A DNA stretch of 64,000 nt, taken from the NCBI GenBank assembly GCA_947451145.1, contig CANFXW010000015.1, forward strand, positions 1 to 64,000, given 5' to 3'. The translations under genes and the position numbers were made by a program. The stretch comes from Sphingomonadaceae bacterium. Lineage in GTDB: Bacteria > Pseudomonadota > Alphaproteobacteria > Sphingomonadales > Sphingomonadaceae. Shown piece after piece: positions 10,919 through 18,561 of the stretch. The notes under the pieces were generated by a model, which saw only the letters and a program-made list of their open reading frames with translations, made no database searches and was not told the origin of the DNA. Position 1 is the stretch's first letter. Each line of letters begins with the position of its first letter.

Positions 10919-12738
10919 AGCGGACGCACCTGTTCACCGGCGCAGCGCTGCTGCTGACTTCGGCCATCGCGCTGGCGCAGCAGGGGCCGGAATCGATCCT
11001 GCCACCGGGTTTTGACAAGCCGGCCGCGAAGCCTGCGGCCAAGCCAGCGGCACCTGCGGCCGCTCCGGCAGCGGGACAGGCCGCCGGGGCAGCGACGGGG
11101 GCAAGTCAGGCGGCGAGCAGCGGCACTGGCACTGCGCCTGTTGCCCTGCCTTCGAATCTGCCATCGCTCGATAAGCTGCAGTCGATGACACCAGAAGAGC
11201 TCGCGGCGCTGCTGGGCAACAAGCCGAAGGTCGATATGCCCTCAGGCGCGGGCCACGCGCTCAAGCGGATGGGCGTGATTGATGAAAGCGAAGGCGGGCT
11301 TCCTGCCTGGACGCTTTCGCATCAGGATGCCTCGCTGGTGGGTGCGATTCTTGCCGGCAATAACGGCCGGATCATCTCGCGGTGGGGGCATATTCTGCTC
11401 CGTCGTGCGCTGGCATCGCGCCTCGATGCGCCGGTGGGGATGCACCCGGCGGATTTCGTGGCCCTGCGCACTGCACTGCTCGTGCGCATGGGTGAGGGCG
11501 AAGCGGCGCGGGCGCTGGCGCAGGATATCGACACCTCGAATTACAATCCCGCGCTGACGCAGGCGGCGATCGATGCCTATGTCCTGACGGCTGACTATGG
11601 CGGTGCCTGTCCGGTGGTGATCTGGCAGGGCGGCGCGCGCAAAGACAGCCAGTGGAAAGCGCTGCAGGCGATCTGCAATGCTTTTTCCAGCAATGGCACC
11701 AAGGGCATGGGGCAACTTGACCGCCTCGGCCCGGGCGGAGGGCTTGAGCAGATCGATCTGTTACTGACGCAGAAATATGCCGGTGCTGCCGGGCGTGCCC
11801 AGCGCGCGGTGAAGATCGAATGGGACGAGGTCGCAGACCTTACGCCTTGGCGCTATGGCATGGCGCTGGCAGTCGGGATTGAGCCGCCTGCCAAGCTGGT
11901 TTCTGGCGCACCGGCCTATGTTCGCGGCATGGCTGCGACGATTCCGGCGGCTTCCTTGCAAAGCCGCGCGGCCTCTGCCGATGTTGCCGGGGCGAATGGC
12001 GTGCTCTCCAGTGCCGCCATGGTCGATCTTTACAGCCAGATCTATTCTGGCGGTGGTTCGGATGAATTTGCCGACCGGGCCACGGCGCTGCAATCAGCCT
12101 ACCTCGCGGCAGCTCCGGCCGATCGCCTGTCGGCAATCAAGCAGCTTTGGGGCGACGCGGGCGCGCCGCAGTATTATTCGCGGCAGGTGCTCACAGCCTA
12201 TGCTGCGGCCCGCTTGCCGGTCGAATCGTCATGGTCTGCCGATGCGCCGGGCCTGATTGCCTCGATGCTCGCAGCCGGGCTTGATGCCAACGCCTTGCGC
12301 TGGGGTTCGGTCGTGCCGGATGGCAGCGAGGGCTGGGCGCTGCTGGCGCTGGTGCAGCCGGTGCGGCGCGGCGATGTTACGGCCGACCAGATCAACACCT
12401 TCCACGGCAATGACAAATCGGAAGAGAGCCGCAAGACCGCGTTTCTTGTCGCAGGTCTCGCCGGACTGGGGCGTTTGCCCAAGACATCGGCTGCCGATCT
12501 GGCGCAGAAGTATGATTTCACGCTCGATCGTCCATCGCGCTGGACCGCGCTGATCGACAAGGCGGCAGAGGTTGGCAATCCCACTCTGGTCGCCCTTCTG
12601 GCGGGTGTCGGCATGCAGGGCACGGGCTGGGACAAGATGACCGCGCGTAATCTCTACCACATCGTCGCGGCACTTGATCGGGTCGGACTATCTGCCGAGG
12701 CGCGGATGATTGCCGCCGAAGCTGTGGCCAGAGGCTGA
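10915..12738 (+). CDS. exported hypothetical protein, 607 residues
   Basis: GTG start at 10915 overlapping the preceding stop. It begins with a signal peptide (HLFTGAALLLTSAIALAQQ). A low-complexity Ala/Pro/Lys linker follows (repeats of KPAA, about residues 30-70), then a long Ala/Leu-rich region that looks largely alpha-helical, possibly with helical-repeat character. I recognise no enzymatic motif. The reading frame stays open back to 10276, but that part is antisense to aroK and is not coding. The 3' end overlaps the start of xerD. Probably a periplasmic or envelope protein of unknown role. Confidence 0.75.
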   Translation: MKRTHLFTGAALLLTSAIALAQQGPESILPPGFDKPAAKPAAKPAAPAAAPAAGQAAGAATGASQAASSGTGTAPVALPSNLPSLDKLQSMTPEELAALLGNKPKVDMPSGAGHALKRMGVIDESEGGLPAWTLSHQDASLVGAILAGNNGRIISRWGHILLRRALASRLDAPVGMHPADFVALRTALLVRMGEGEAARALAQDIDTSNYNPALTQAAIDAYVLTADYGGACPVVIWQGGARKDSQWKALQAICNAFSSNGTKGMGQLDRLGPGGGLEQIDLLLTQKYAGAAGRAQRAVKIEWDEVADLTPWRYGMALAVGIEPPAKLVSGAPAYVRGMAATIPAASLQSRAASADVAGANGVLSSAAMVDLYSQIYSGGGSDEFADRATALQSAYLAAAPADRLSAIKQLWGDAGAPQYYSRQVLTAYAAARLPVESSWSADAPGLIASMLAAGLDANALRWGSVVPDGSEGWALLALVQPVRRGDVTADQINTFHGNDKSEESRKTAFLVAGLAGLGRLPKTSAADLAQKYDFTLDRPSRWTALIDKAAEVGNPTLVALLAGVGMQGTGWDKMTARNLYHIVAALDRVGLSAEARMIAAEAVARG

Positions 12739-13624
12739 ACTGACCCAAGCGGTTGATGCCTTCCTCGCCATGCTCGCCGCCGAGCGGGGGGCAGCGGTCA
12801 ATACGATTGCCGCCTATCGCCGCGACCTCGCAGGGGCTGGCGAGGAACTTGGCGATCTGACCAAGGTTGGCAGCAAGGAACTGGCGAGCCTTGGCGACGT
12901 CTGGCGTGATCTTGCGCCCTCCAGTCTGGCCCGAAAATGCTCGGCCTTGCGGCAGTTCTTTGCCTTCCTTCAGGATGAGGGCATTCGCGAGGACGATCCA
13001 TCTCCCGCCCTGCCAAAGCCGCGCACACGGCGGCCTTTGCCGCGTTTGCTCTCGCATGGAGAGGTGGAGGCGCTGTTCGCCACGGCTGAGGCGGAGGCCG
13101 GTTCAGGTCGTCCCGATGCCGTGCGAATGCTGACCTTGCTTGAACTGCTCTATGGCTCTGGCCTGCGCGCTACCGAACTGGTTTCGCTCAATCTGAATGC
13201 CGTACCGCGTGATGTTCCGTTCCTGATGATCACCGGCAAGGGCGGGCAGCAGCGGATGGTGCCGGTGAGTACCAGAGCGCAGCAGGCCCTTTCGCGCTGG
13301 TTGGCGGTCAGGATTGGTGAGGGGCGGATGCTGTTCCCCTCGCGATCGGCCAAAGGCCACATCACGCGCGTGCGCCTGTTCCAGATGCTGCGCGAGCTGG
13401 CGGGCAGGGCCGGGCTGGATCCGGAAAAGGTTTCTCCACACGTGCTGCGCCATGCGTTTGCGACACACCTGCTTGAGGGCGGCGCTGATCTTCGCGTGCT
13501 GCAGACACTGCTCGGCCATGCCGACATCGCGACGACCGAGATTTACACCCATGTCGACGGGGCAAGGCTGGTTTCTCTGGTCAATGCCAAGCATCCGCTT
13601 GCAGCGCATCGTAGGGGCGATTAG
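12710..13624 (+). CDS. xerD: tyrosine recombinase XerD
   Basis: A 304-residue tyrosine recombinase with an N-terminal SAM-like core-binding domain (about 1-105). The catalytic set is Arg153 (GLRATEL), His244 and Arg247 (HVLRHAFATHLL), His270 (LLGHADIATT) and Tyr279 (EIYTH). With XerC it resolves chromosome dimers at dif. The start is TTG at 12710, 29 bases inside the upstream gene, with GAGG 9 bases before it. No phage genes flank it, so a housekeeping Xer role is more likely than an integrase. XerC is the alternative. Confidence 0.88.
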   Translation: MPPKLWPEAELTQAVDAFLAMLAAERGAAVNTIAAYRRDLAGAGEELGDLTKVGSKELASLGDVWRDLAPSSLARKCSALRQFFAFLQDEGIREDDPSPALPKPRTRRPLPRLLSHGEVEALFATAEAEAGSGRPDAVRMLTLLELLYGSGLRATELVSLNLNAVPRDVPFLMITGKGGQQRMVPVSTRAQQALSRWLAVRIGEGRMLFPSRSAKGHITRVRLFQMLRELAGRAGLDPEKVSPHVLRHAFATHLLEGGADLRVLQTLLGHADIATTEIYTHVDGARLVSLVNAKHPLAAHRRGD

Positions 13625-13634
13625 AGCGACGGCA

Positions 13635-14582
13635 ATGGTATCCTATCTCGAATTCGAAAAGCCGCTTGCCGCGCTTGAAGCCCGCATCTCCGAACTGCGC
13701 ACGACGGCAGTGGATGGTGAACTGGACCTGGCCTCCGAAGTTGCGCGCCTCGAAAAGAAAAGCGCCAACCTGCTGGCCAGCACCTATGCGGCGCTGACGC
13801 CCTGGCAGAAGACGCAGGTTGCGCGCCATCCGATGCGGCCGCATTTCCTTGATCTGGTGGGCCTTGCCTTCACCGACTTCGAGCCGCTGGGCGGCGATCG
13901 CTATTTTGGCGAGGACGAAGCGATCATTGGCGGCTTTGCCCGTTTGGGTGAACGGCGGGTAATGCTGATCGGCCATGAAAAGGGCAACGACACGCAAAGC
14001 CGCCTCCGCCACAATTTCGGCATGGGCAAGCCCGAGGGCTATCGCAAGGCGATTCGCCTGATGGAGCTGGCCGGGCGTTTTGGCGTTCCGGTGGTTACGC
14101 TGGTGGATACCTCGGGCGCATTTCCCGGGGTTGAGGCAGAAGAACGCGGTCAGGCCGAAGCCATTGCCCGCTCGATTGAAGCCTGCCTTGATTTGCCGGT
14201 GCCGATGGTCGCGGTGATCGTCGGTGAAGGTGGTTCGGGCGGGGCCGTGGCGCTCGCCAGTGCCGAGAAGGTGCTGATGTTCGAGCACGCGGTCTATTCG
14301 GTGATCTCGCCCGAGGGTGCGAGCTCGATCCTGTGGCGCACGGCGGAAAAGGCCCCCGATGCGGCCGAAGCAATGAAGGTTACCGCGCAGGATCTGCTGC
14401 GCCTGAAAGTGATTGATCGCATCGTCGCCGAGCCGGTTGGCGGTGCCCATCGCAATCCGGCAGCTGCGGCGGCAGCGCTCGGCAAGGCCATCGGCGAAGA
14501 GCTGGACGGGCTGGCAAAGCTCGCCGCAGCGTCCCGCACGACCATGCGTGAAGAACGCTACCTGCGCATCGGCAGGGGTTGA
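13635..14582 (+). CDS. accA: acetyl-CoA carboxylase carboxyltransferase subunit alpha
   Basis: A 315-residue carboxyltransferase alpha chain. It has the N-terminal coiled-coil segment (LEFEKPLAALEARISEL), the MTP-like core and the GEGGSGGAVALASAEKVLMFEHAVYSVISPEGASSILW blocks typical of AccA. With AccD it carboxylates acetyl-CoA for fatty acid synthesis. The ATG at 13635 follows the xerD stop by 10 bases, and the order xerD-accA suggests one transcript. An upstream extension of the frame is antisense noise over xerD. Confidence 0.95.
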   Translation: MVSYLEFEKPLAALEARISELRTTAVDGELDLASEVARLEKKSANLLASTYAALTPWQKTQVARHPMRPHFLDLVGLAFTDFEPLGGDRYFGEDEAIIGGFARLGERRVMLIGHEKGNDTQSRLRHNFGMGKPEGYRKAIRLMELAGRFGVPVVTLVDTSGAFPGVEAEERGQAEAIARSIEACLDLPVPMVAVIVGEGGSGGAVALASAEKVLMFEHAVYSVISPEGASSILWRTAEKAPDAAEAMKVTAQDLLRLKVIDRIVAEPVGGAHRNPAAAAAALGKAIGEELDGLAKLAAASRTTMREERYLRIGRG

Positions 14583-14675
14583 CGCAGACCGCTCTACGGT
14601 TGAACCATGGGGGTGGTCGCACCCCTCAATACCTTCGGGGGGCAGCTCAGTCTGCATTTCAGGAGGGCCAGAATT

Positions 14676-16184
14676 ATGGCTGAATTCAATCGCACATGGG
14701 TTATTGGCTTGCTCGGCGTGAGCATGTTGGCGCTTTCGCCTGGATTGGCTCAGGCCAGGACTGTCGCCAAACCCGCAGCGCAGCCAGCAGCCCCGGCGGC
14801 GGCACCCGTTCAATCAATCAGCGCGTCAGACAAGGCGGAAGGTGCAAAGGCCCATCCGCAGCTGCTGCAGGAATTCGGCGGAAGCGTAACCGGCAGGCAG
14901 GCAACCTACGTTGAAGGTGTAGGCAAGACGATCGCGGTCCAGTCCGGCCTTGGCAATGCCAAGTCCGAATTCACGGTGACGCTGCTCAATTCCTCGGTGA
15001 ACAACGCCTTCGCGATCCCCGGCGGCTATATCTACGTCACGCGCGAACTGGTTGGCCTGATGAACAATGAGGCTGAACTCGCAGGCGTTCTGGGCCACGA
15101 AGTTGGCCACGTTGCCGCGCAGCATCAGAAGAAGCGGCAGGCAGCAGCACAGCAGAACGCGATTATCGGTGTGATTGGCTCGGTGCTGTCCGGCGTGTTG
15201 CTGGGTAACAATGCGCTCGGCAAGATCGGCCAGCAGGTTTTCAGCCAAGGCTCGCAGATGCTCACGCTGAAATATTCTCGCGGTCAGGAAACCGAAGCCG
15301 ACAATCTCGGCATCGATTACCTGCGCAAGGCGGGATACGATCCGCGGGCAATGAGCACGGTGCTGCAAAGCCTGGCGAATCAGAACAATCTGGAAGCCAC
15401 CCTGCAAGGTTCGAACACACGGGTGCCGGAATGGGCATCAACCCATCCGGCGGATGGCCCGCGTATCAAGGCTGCGCTCGATCGCGCGGGTTCTGCCGCC
15501 ACCGGCATCACCAATCGCGACAAGTTCCTCACCGGAATCGATGGTATCATGTGGGGTGATGATCCGCATCAGGGCGTCATTGAAGGGCGCAAGTTCCTTC
15601 ACCCCGATATGAAGTTCGCCTTTGAAGCTCCGCAGGGCTTTTATCTGGTGAATGGCACCACCTCGGTTGCCATCGCCGGGCAGTCAGCAAAGGGCGAACT
15701 TTCGAACGGCGCCTATAGCGGCGATCTTGATACCTATGTGAATGCGGTATTCGCCGGGCTGGACAAGAACGGGCAGGCCTCGATCCGTCCGGCTTCGATC
15801 CAGCACACCACGGTGAACGGGATTCCGGCCGCCTATGGCGCGGCGCGGGCGAACAACGATAGCGGAACGGTTGATGTGATCGTCTTTGCCTATGAGCTTG
15901 GCCCCAAGCAGGCAGTCCATTTCCTGACCGCGGCGCAGACCGGCGGCGCAGATGTGTTCAATTCGATGTTCGGATCGATGCGCAAGATCACCGATTCGGA
16001 AGCTGCGGCAGTGAAACCGCGCAAGGTATCGGTTCAGACTGTCAAGAAAGGCGACACGGTGCAGTCGCTGTCAGCGCGGATGGCCTATTCCGATCATCAG
16101 CTTGAACGCTTCCTGGTGCTCAACGGACTGACCGAAACGAGCAATCTGTTGCCCGGCCAGAAGGTCAAACTGGTCGTTTACTGA
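14676..16184 (+). CDS. M48-family metalloprotease with C-terminal LysM domain
   Basis: A 502-residue protein with an N-terminal signal peptide (WVIGLLGVSMLALSPGLAQA) and an Ala/Pro linker. The peptidase domain carries HEVGH at 141-145 and the downstream glutamate region SRGQETEADNLG. A C-terminal LysM-like domain spans about 454-502 (VKKGDTVQSLSARM...LLPGQKVKLVVY). It is a periplasmic zinc protease of the BepA/LoiP type, likely tied to peptidoglycan through LysM and perhaps handling outer-membrane protein quality control. AGGAGGG 8 bases before the ATG at 14676 fixes the start. A strong terminator follows. Confidence 0.9.
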   Translation: MAEFNRTWVIGLLGVSMLALSPGLAQARTVAKPAAQPAAPAAAPVQSISASDKAEGAKAHPQLLQEFGGSVTGRQATYVEGVGKTIAVQSGLGNAKSEFTVTLLNSSVNNAFAIPGGYIYVTRELVGLMNNEAELAGVLGHEVGHVAAQHQKKRQAAAQQNAIIGVIGSVLSGVLLGNNALGKIGQQVFSQGSQMLTLKYSRGQETEADNLGIDYLRKAGYDPRAMSTVLQSLANQNNLEATLQGSNTRVPEWASTHPADGPRIKAALDRAGSAATGITNRDKFLTGIDGIMWGDDPHQGVIEGRKFLHPDMKFAFEAPQGFYLVNGTTSVAIAGQSAKGELSNGAYSGDLDTYVNAVFAGLDKNGQASIRPASIQHTTVNGIPAAYGAARANNDSGTVDVIVFAYELGPKQAVHFLTAAQTGGADVFNSMFGSMRKITDSEAAAVKPRKVSVQTVKKGDTVQSLSARMAYSDHQLERFLVLNGLTETSNLLPGQKVKLVVY

Positions 16185-16197
16185 ACGCAAACGAAGA

Positions 16198-16225
16198 AAG
16201 GGCGGCAAGTTTCCTTGCCGCCCTT
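16198..16225. terminator. bidirectional hairpin terminator
   Basis: A perfect 12-base-pair stem (AAGGGCGGCAAG / CTTGCCGCCCTT) with a TTTC loop. It lies between the M48 protease gene and the convergent Flp pilin gene, so it can serve both. Confidence 0.85.
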
Positions 16226-16252
16226 CCAAATTTCTCAGCTATTCGCTTAAGA

Positions 16253-16426
16253 TTAAGCGTTAGCCGAAGCCATCTGCGAAGAAGTCTTCGAGAAGGTCTT
16301 GTTCAGTTCGCTGCCGAGACCGGTAACGGTCGACATGATGGCAACAGCGATAAGTGCTGCGATCAGGCCGTATTCGATGGCGGTGGCACCAGCTTCGTCG
16401 CGGAAGAGCTTGTTGATGAACTTCAT
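16253..16426 (-). CDS. Flp family type IVb pilin
   Basis: A 57-residue pilin with a short basic leader ending at DEAG and the type IVb prepilin site G/ATAIEYG (Glu at +5, Tyr at +6), followed by a hydrophobic helix (LIAALIAVAIMSTVTGLG). TadV/CpaA-type peptidases cut such leaders, and the mature subunit forms tight-adherence (Tad) pili. The ATG at 16426 fits the family length. A second pilin gene lies just upstream on the same strand. No tad/cpa assembly genes are in the window. A short inverted repeat (16245-16260) spans the stop. Confidence 0.9.
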   Translation of the reverse strand: MKFINKLFRDEAGATAIEYGLIAALIAVAIMSTVTGLGSELNKTFSKTSSQMASANA

Positions 16427-16527
16427 GATTGGTCTCCAATAGTAGTCGTCTAGTTTACCCAGCTCGTCCCGTCCCACCGGTAGAGCCATGCCAGAATTAG
16501 GCGGCAAGTCTTGAGAAATGATTAATG

Positions 16528-16713
16528 TCAGGCGGCAGAAGTTGCGTTCGAAACGGTCGTGCTGACCTTCGTCCACATCTTGTTTACCTCACTCGCAAGG
16601 CCAGTCATTCCGACCATGACAGACATGGCGACAAGACCAAGGAGTAGTGCATACTCGATGGCAGTTGCGCCTTGTTCATCACGGGCGATATTGAGAAGTG
16701 CCTTGGTCATCAT
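16528..16713 (-). CDS. Flp family type IVb pilin (second copy)
   Basis: A 61-residue pilin with leader NIARDEQG and processing site G/ATAIEYA, then a hydrophobic helix (LLLGLVAMSVMVGMTGLA). It is clearly paralogous to the neighbouring pilin but diverged through most of the mature part. One may be the major and the other a minor subunit. Two successive ATGs begin at 16713 and 16710. A CtrA-like box lies about 50 bases upstream (16763-16777). Confidence 0.88.
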   Translation of the reverse strand: MMTKALLNIARDEQGATAIEYALLLGLVAMSVMVGMTGLASEVNKMWTKVSTTVSNATSAA

Positions 16714-16762
16714 TTCTAAATGCCGTCTTCCTTCGTGCAGTTCCGATTTTGGGTTTCAACAG

Positions 16763-16777
16763 TTAAGATTTGGTTAT
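16763..16777. promoter_or_regulatory. CtrA-like box (TTAA-N7-TTAT)
   Basis: TTAA at 16763-16766 and TTAT at 16774-16777 separated by 7 bases: one mismatch from the alphaproteobacterial CtrA consensus TTAA-N7-TTAA. It lies about 50 bases upstream of the Flp pilin start, a class of gene known to be CtrA-controlled in Caulobacter. A near match like this can occur by chance. Confidence 0.35.
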
Positions 16778-16791
16778 CGGCGGAGAGCGAT

Positions 16792-17229
16792 TTGGCAGAA
16801 GATCCGACATTCCAGATTGTCGTTGCCGCGGCTCTAATCGCGTCCGACGGGAAAATACTTATGCAGCTCAGGCGTGCTGATGCGGCGCATGGCGGGCTTT
16901 GGGAGTTTCCGGGCGGCAAGATCGAGGCCGGAGAATCCCCGATTTCCGCGCTGATTCGCGAATTACATGAGGAATTGGGTATTTCCGTAGCGCCGGATTC
17001 ACTCATCCCCGCCGGATTTGCGGCTGAAGATCCGGAACCAACCCGTTCCAGATTGCCGATTGCTATTTTTCTTTACACCTGCCGGAAGTGGGACGGCGAG
17101 GTGCAGTGCCTCGATGCCGAAGCAATTGGCTGGTTTGCGGGCCGGGATATTACTGCACTGCAGATGCCGCCGCTTGATGTGCCGCTGGCAGCACAACTGA
17201 ATCGATTGCTGTCTGCCGGAGTGATTTAA
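16792..17229 (+). CDS. mutT: (deoxy)nucleoside triphosphate pyrophosphohydrolase, MutT type
   Basis: A 145-residue Nudix protein with a complete Nudix box from GGKIEAGES to RELHEELGI (pattern Gx5Ex7REUxEExGU). The phenylalanine-containing FPGG and the small C-terminal part fit MutT/8-oxo-dGTPase, which removes oxidised dGTP. The preferred start is TTG at 16792, with GGAG about 6 bases upstream. An ATG at 16720 would add 24 residues but would place coding sequence through the pilin promoter region. Confidence 0.85.
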   Translation: MAEDPTFQIVVAAALIASDGKILMQLRRADAAHGGLWEFPGGKIEAGESPISALIRELHEELGISVAPDSLIPAGFAAEDPEPTRSRLPIAIFLYTCRKWDGEVQCLDAEAIGWFAGRDITALQMPPLDVPLAAQLNRLLSAGVI

Positions 17230-17233
17230 GGCA

Positions 17234-17262
17234 TTGCCAATCCTGATTCACCTGCCTATGTG
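17234..17262 (+). promoter_or_regulatory. candidate promoter of tRNA-Arg
   Basis: TTGCCA at 17234-17239 and TATGTG at 17257-17262 with a 17-base spacer, ending 12 bases before the mature tRNA 5' end. Placement and spacing fit a housekeeping sigma factor promoter. Confidence 0.4.
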
Positions 17263-17274
17263 CGCCACTCCAAC

Positions 17275-17351
17275 GCGCCCGTAGCTCAGCTGGATAGAGC
17301 ATCAGACTACGAATCTGAGGGTCGGACGTTCGAATCGTTCCGGGCGCGCCA
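17275..17351 (+). tRNA. tRNA-Arg (anticodon ACG)
   Basis: 77 bases with encoded CCA. The acceptor stem GCGCCCG/CGGGCGC pairs fully, and the D arm is GCTC...GAGC. The anticodon stem TCAGA/TCTGA closes the loop CTACGAA, giving anticodon ACG, whose A34 is expected to become inosine and read CGN codons. The T arm holds the TTCGAAT loop. The discriminator base is G. A terminator hairpin follows at once, so it is probably transcribed alone. Confidence 0.97.
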
Positions 17352-17357
17352 TTACAA

Positions 17358-17386
17358 AAAGAGCCATCCGCAAGGGTGGCTCTTTT
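17358..17386 (+). terminator. Rho-independent terminator after tRNA-Arg
   Basis: Stem GAGCCATCC/GGGTGGCTC (one T·G pair) with a GCAA loop, flanked by A5 on the left and T4 on the right. The A/T flanks could extend the stem, and it can act on either strand. Confidence 0.85.
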
Positions 17387-17493
17387 CGTTTGTGGCGGAT
17401 CGTCTGCGCGATCATGACTGGTGCGCCCGATTGGCAGCGGCCCAAACCGCGATTAAGGCCGGTGCGACATTTTCAGCAGAAAGAGCGCGCCCG

Positions 17494-18474
17494 ATGGCTT
17501 TCAAGACCCGCATCACCGAAATGCTCGGTATCGAACATCCGATCGTTCAGGGCGGCATGATGTATGTCGGCTATGCCGAACTCGCGAGCGCTGTTTCCAA
17601 TGCGGGCGGCCTTGGCACGATCACCGCGCTGACCCAGCCCAGTCCCGAGGCGCTGCGCGATGAAATCGAGCGTTGCCGTTCGATGACATCAAAGCCCTTC
17701 GCGGTGAATATCACCGTACTGCCTTCGATTACGCCGCCTGACTACAAGGCCTTCGCCCAGGCTGTGATCGATTCGGGCGTGAAGGTCGTGGAAACGGCAG
17801 GCACGGCCGAAGTGCGCGAGCTTTGGGCAATGATGAAGCCGCACGGCATCACCATCTTGCACAAGTGCACTGCCGTGCGTCACGCACTCTCCGCCGAGCG
17901 CAATGGCTGTGACATCATTTCGATCGACGGATTCGAGTGCGCGGGTCACCCGGGCGAGGACGATATTCCCGGGCTGATCCTGATTCCGGCTGCGGCTGAC
18001 AAGGTGAAGATACCCATGCTCGCCTCGGGCGGCATAGGCGATGGCCGCGGTCTGGTCGCGGCCTTGGCATTGGGCGCAGAGGGCATCAACATGGGGACAC
18101 GTTTCTGCGCCACGCAGGAGGCGCCGATCCATCCGAACATCAAGCAGAAGTATGTCGAGAATGACGAGCGCGGCACGAACCTGATCTTCCGCAGCCTCCA
18201 CAACACGGCCCGCGTCGGCAAGAACGGTGTCTCGGATGAGGTGGTGCGCCGGCTGAAAGAACCCGGCGCAAAGTTTGAGGATGTTCGCGAACTGGTCATG
18301 GGTTCGAAAGGCAAGGAGATCCTGAAGTCAGGCGAAGTAGAGGGCGGCATCTTCTGGGCAGGTATGATCCAGGCGCTGATCCACGATATCCCCACCTGCC
18401 AGGAACTGATGGACCGGATCATTGGCGATGCGGAGGCTATCGTGAAGGGCAGGCTGGCCGGAATGCTCGTCTGA
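17494..18474 (+). CDS. nitronate monooxygenase family flavoprotein
   Basis: A 326-residue FMN TIM-barrel protein. Features are the N-terminal HPIVQGGMMYVGYAELASAVSNAGGLG, the central ETAGTAE, HKCTAVRHALSAE and DGFECAGHPGEDD, and the phosphate-binding ASGGIGDGRGLVAALALGAEGINMGTRF. Family members oxidise alkyl nitronates with O2, and some are FMN-dependent enoyl reductases, so the substrate is open. The ATG at 17494 gives the family N-terminus. It stands alone, followed by a stem-loop at 18501-18522. Confidence 0.88.
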   Translation: MAFKTRITEMLGIEHPIVQGGMMYVGYAELASAVSNAGGLGTITALTQPSPEALRDEIERCRSMTSKPFAVNITVLPSITPPDYKAFAQAVIDSGVKVVETAGTAEVRELWAMMKPHGITILHKCTAVRHALSAERNGCDIISIDGFECAGHPGEDDIPGLILIPAAADKVKIPMLASGGIGDGRGLVAALALGAEGINMGTRFCATQEAPIHPNIKQKYVENDERGTNLIFRSLHNTARVGKNGVSDEVVRRLKEPGAKFEDVRELVMGSKGKEILKSGEVEGGIFWAGMIQALIHDIPTCQELMDRIIGDAEAIVKGRLAGMLV

Positions 18475-18500
18475 TCGGCCTGCCGGTTAGGTCTTGCGTT

Positions 18501-18522
18501 CCCCTGCCCAAATGTGCAGGGG
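18501..18522 (+). terminator. stem-loop between nitronate monooxygenase and the valine operon
   Basis: CCCCTGC/GCAGGGG, a perfect 7-base-pair stem with an 8-base loop, followed by only a weak A/T run. It may end the upstream transcript or sit in the 5' leader of the next operon, 40 bases before its first start. Confidence 0.45.
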
Positions 18523-18561
18523 ATTTAACCGATCAATTAACCTGAGTCCGAGGACACGACC

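Noticed and set aside
12710..13624. XerD-like recombinase as a mobile-element integrase
   Set aside because: No phage or transfer genes, no tRNA junction and no repeats flank it; it sits in a housekeeping operon with accA.
17275..17351. tRNA-Arg as an integration site of a genomic island
   Set aside because: No integrase follows and no direct repeat of the tRNA 3' end was noticed; a terminator and a housekeeping-type gene come next.
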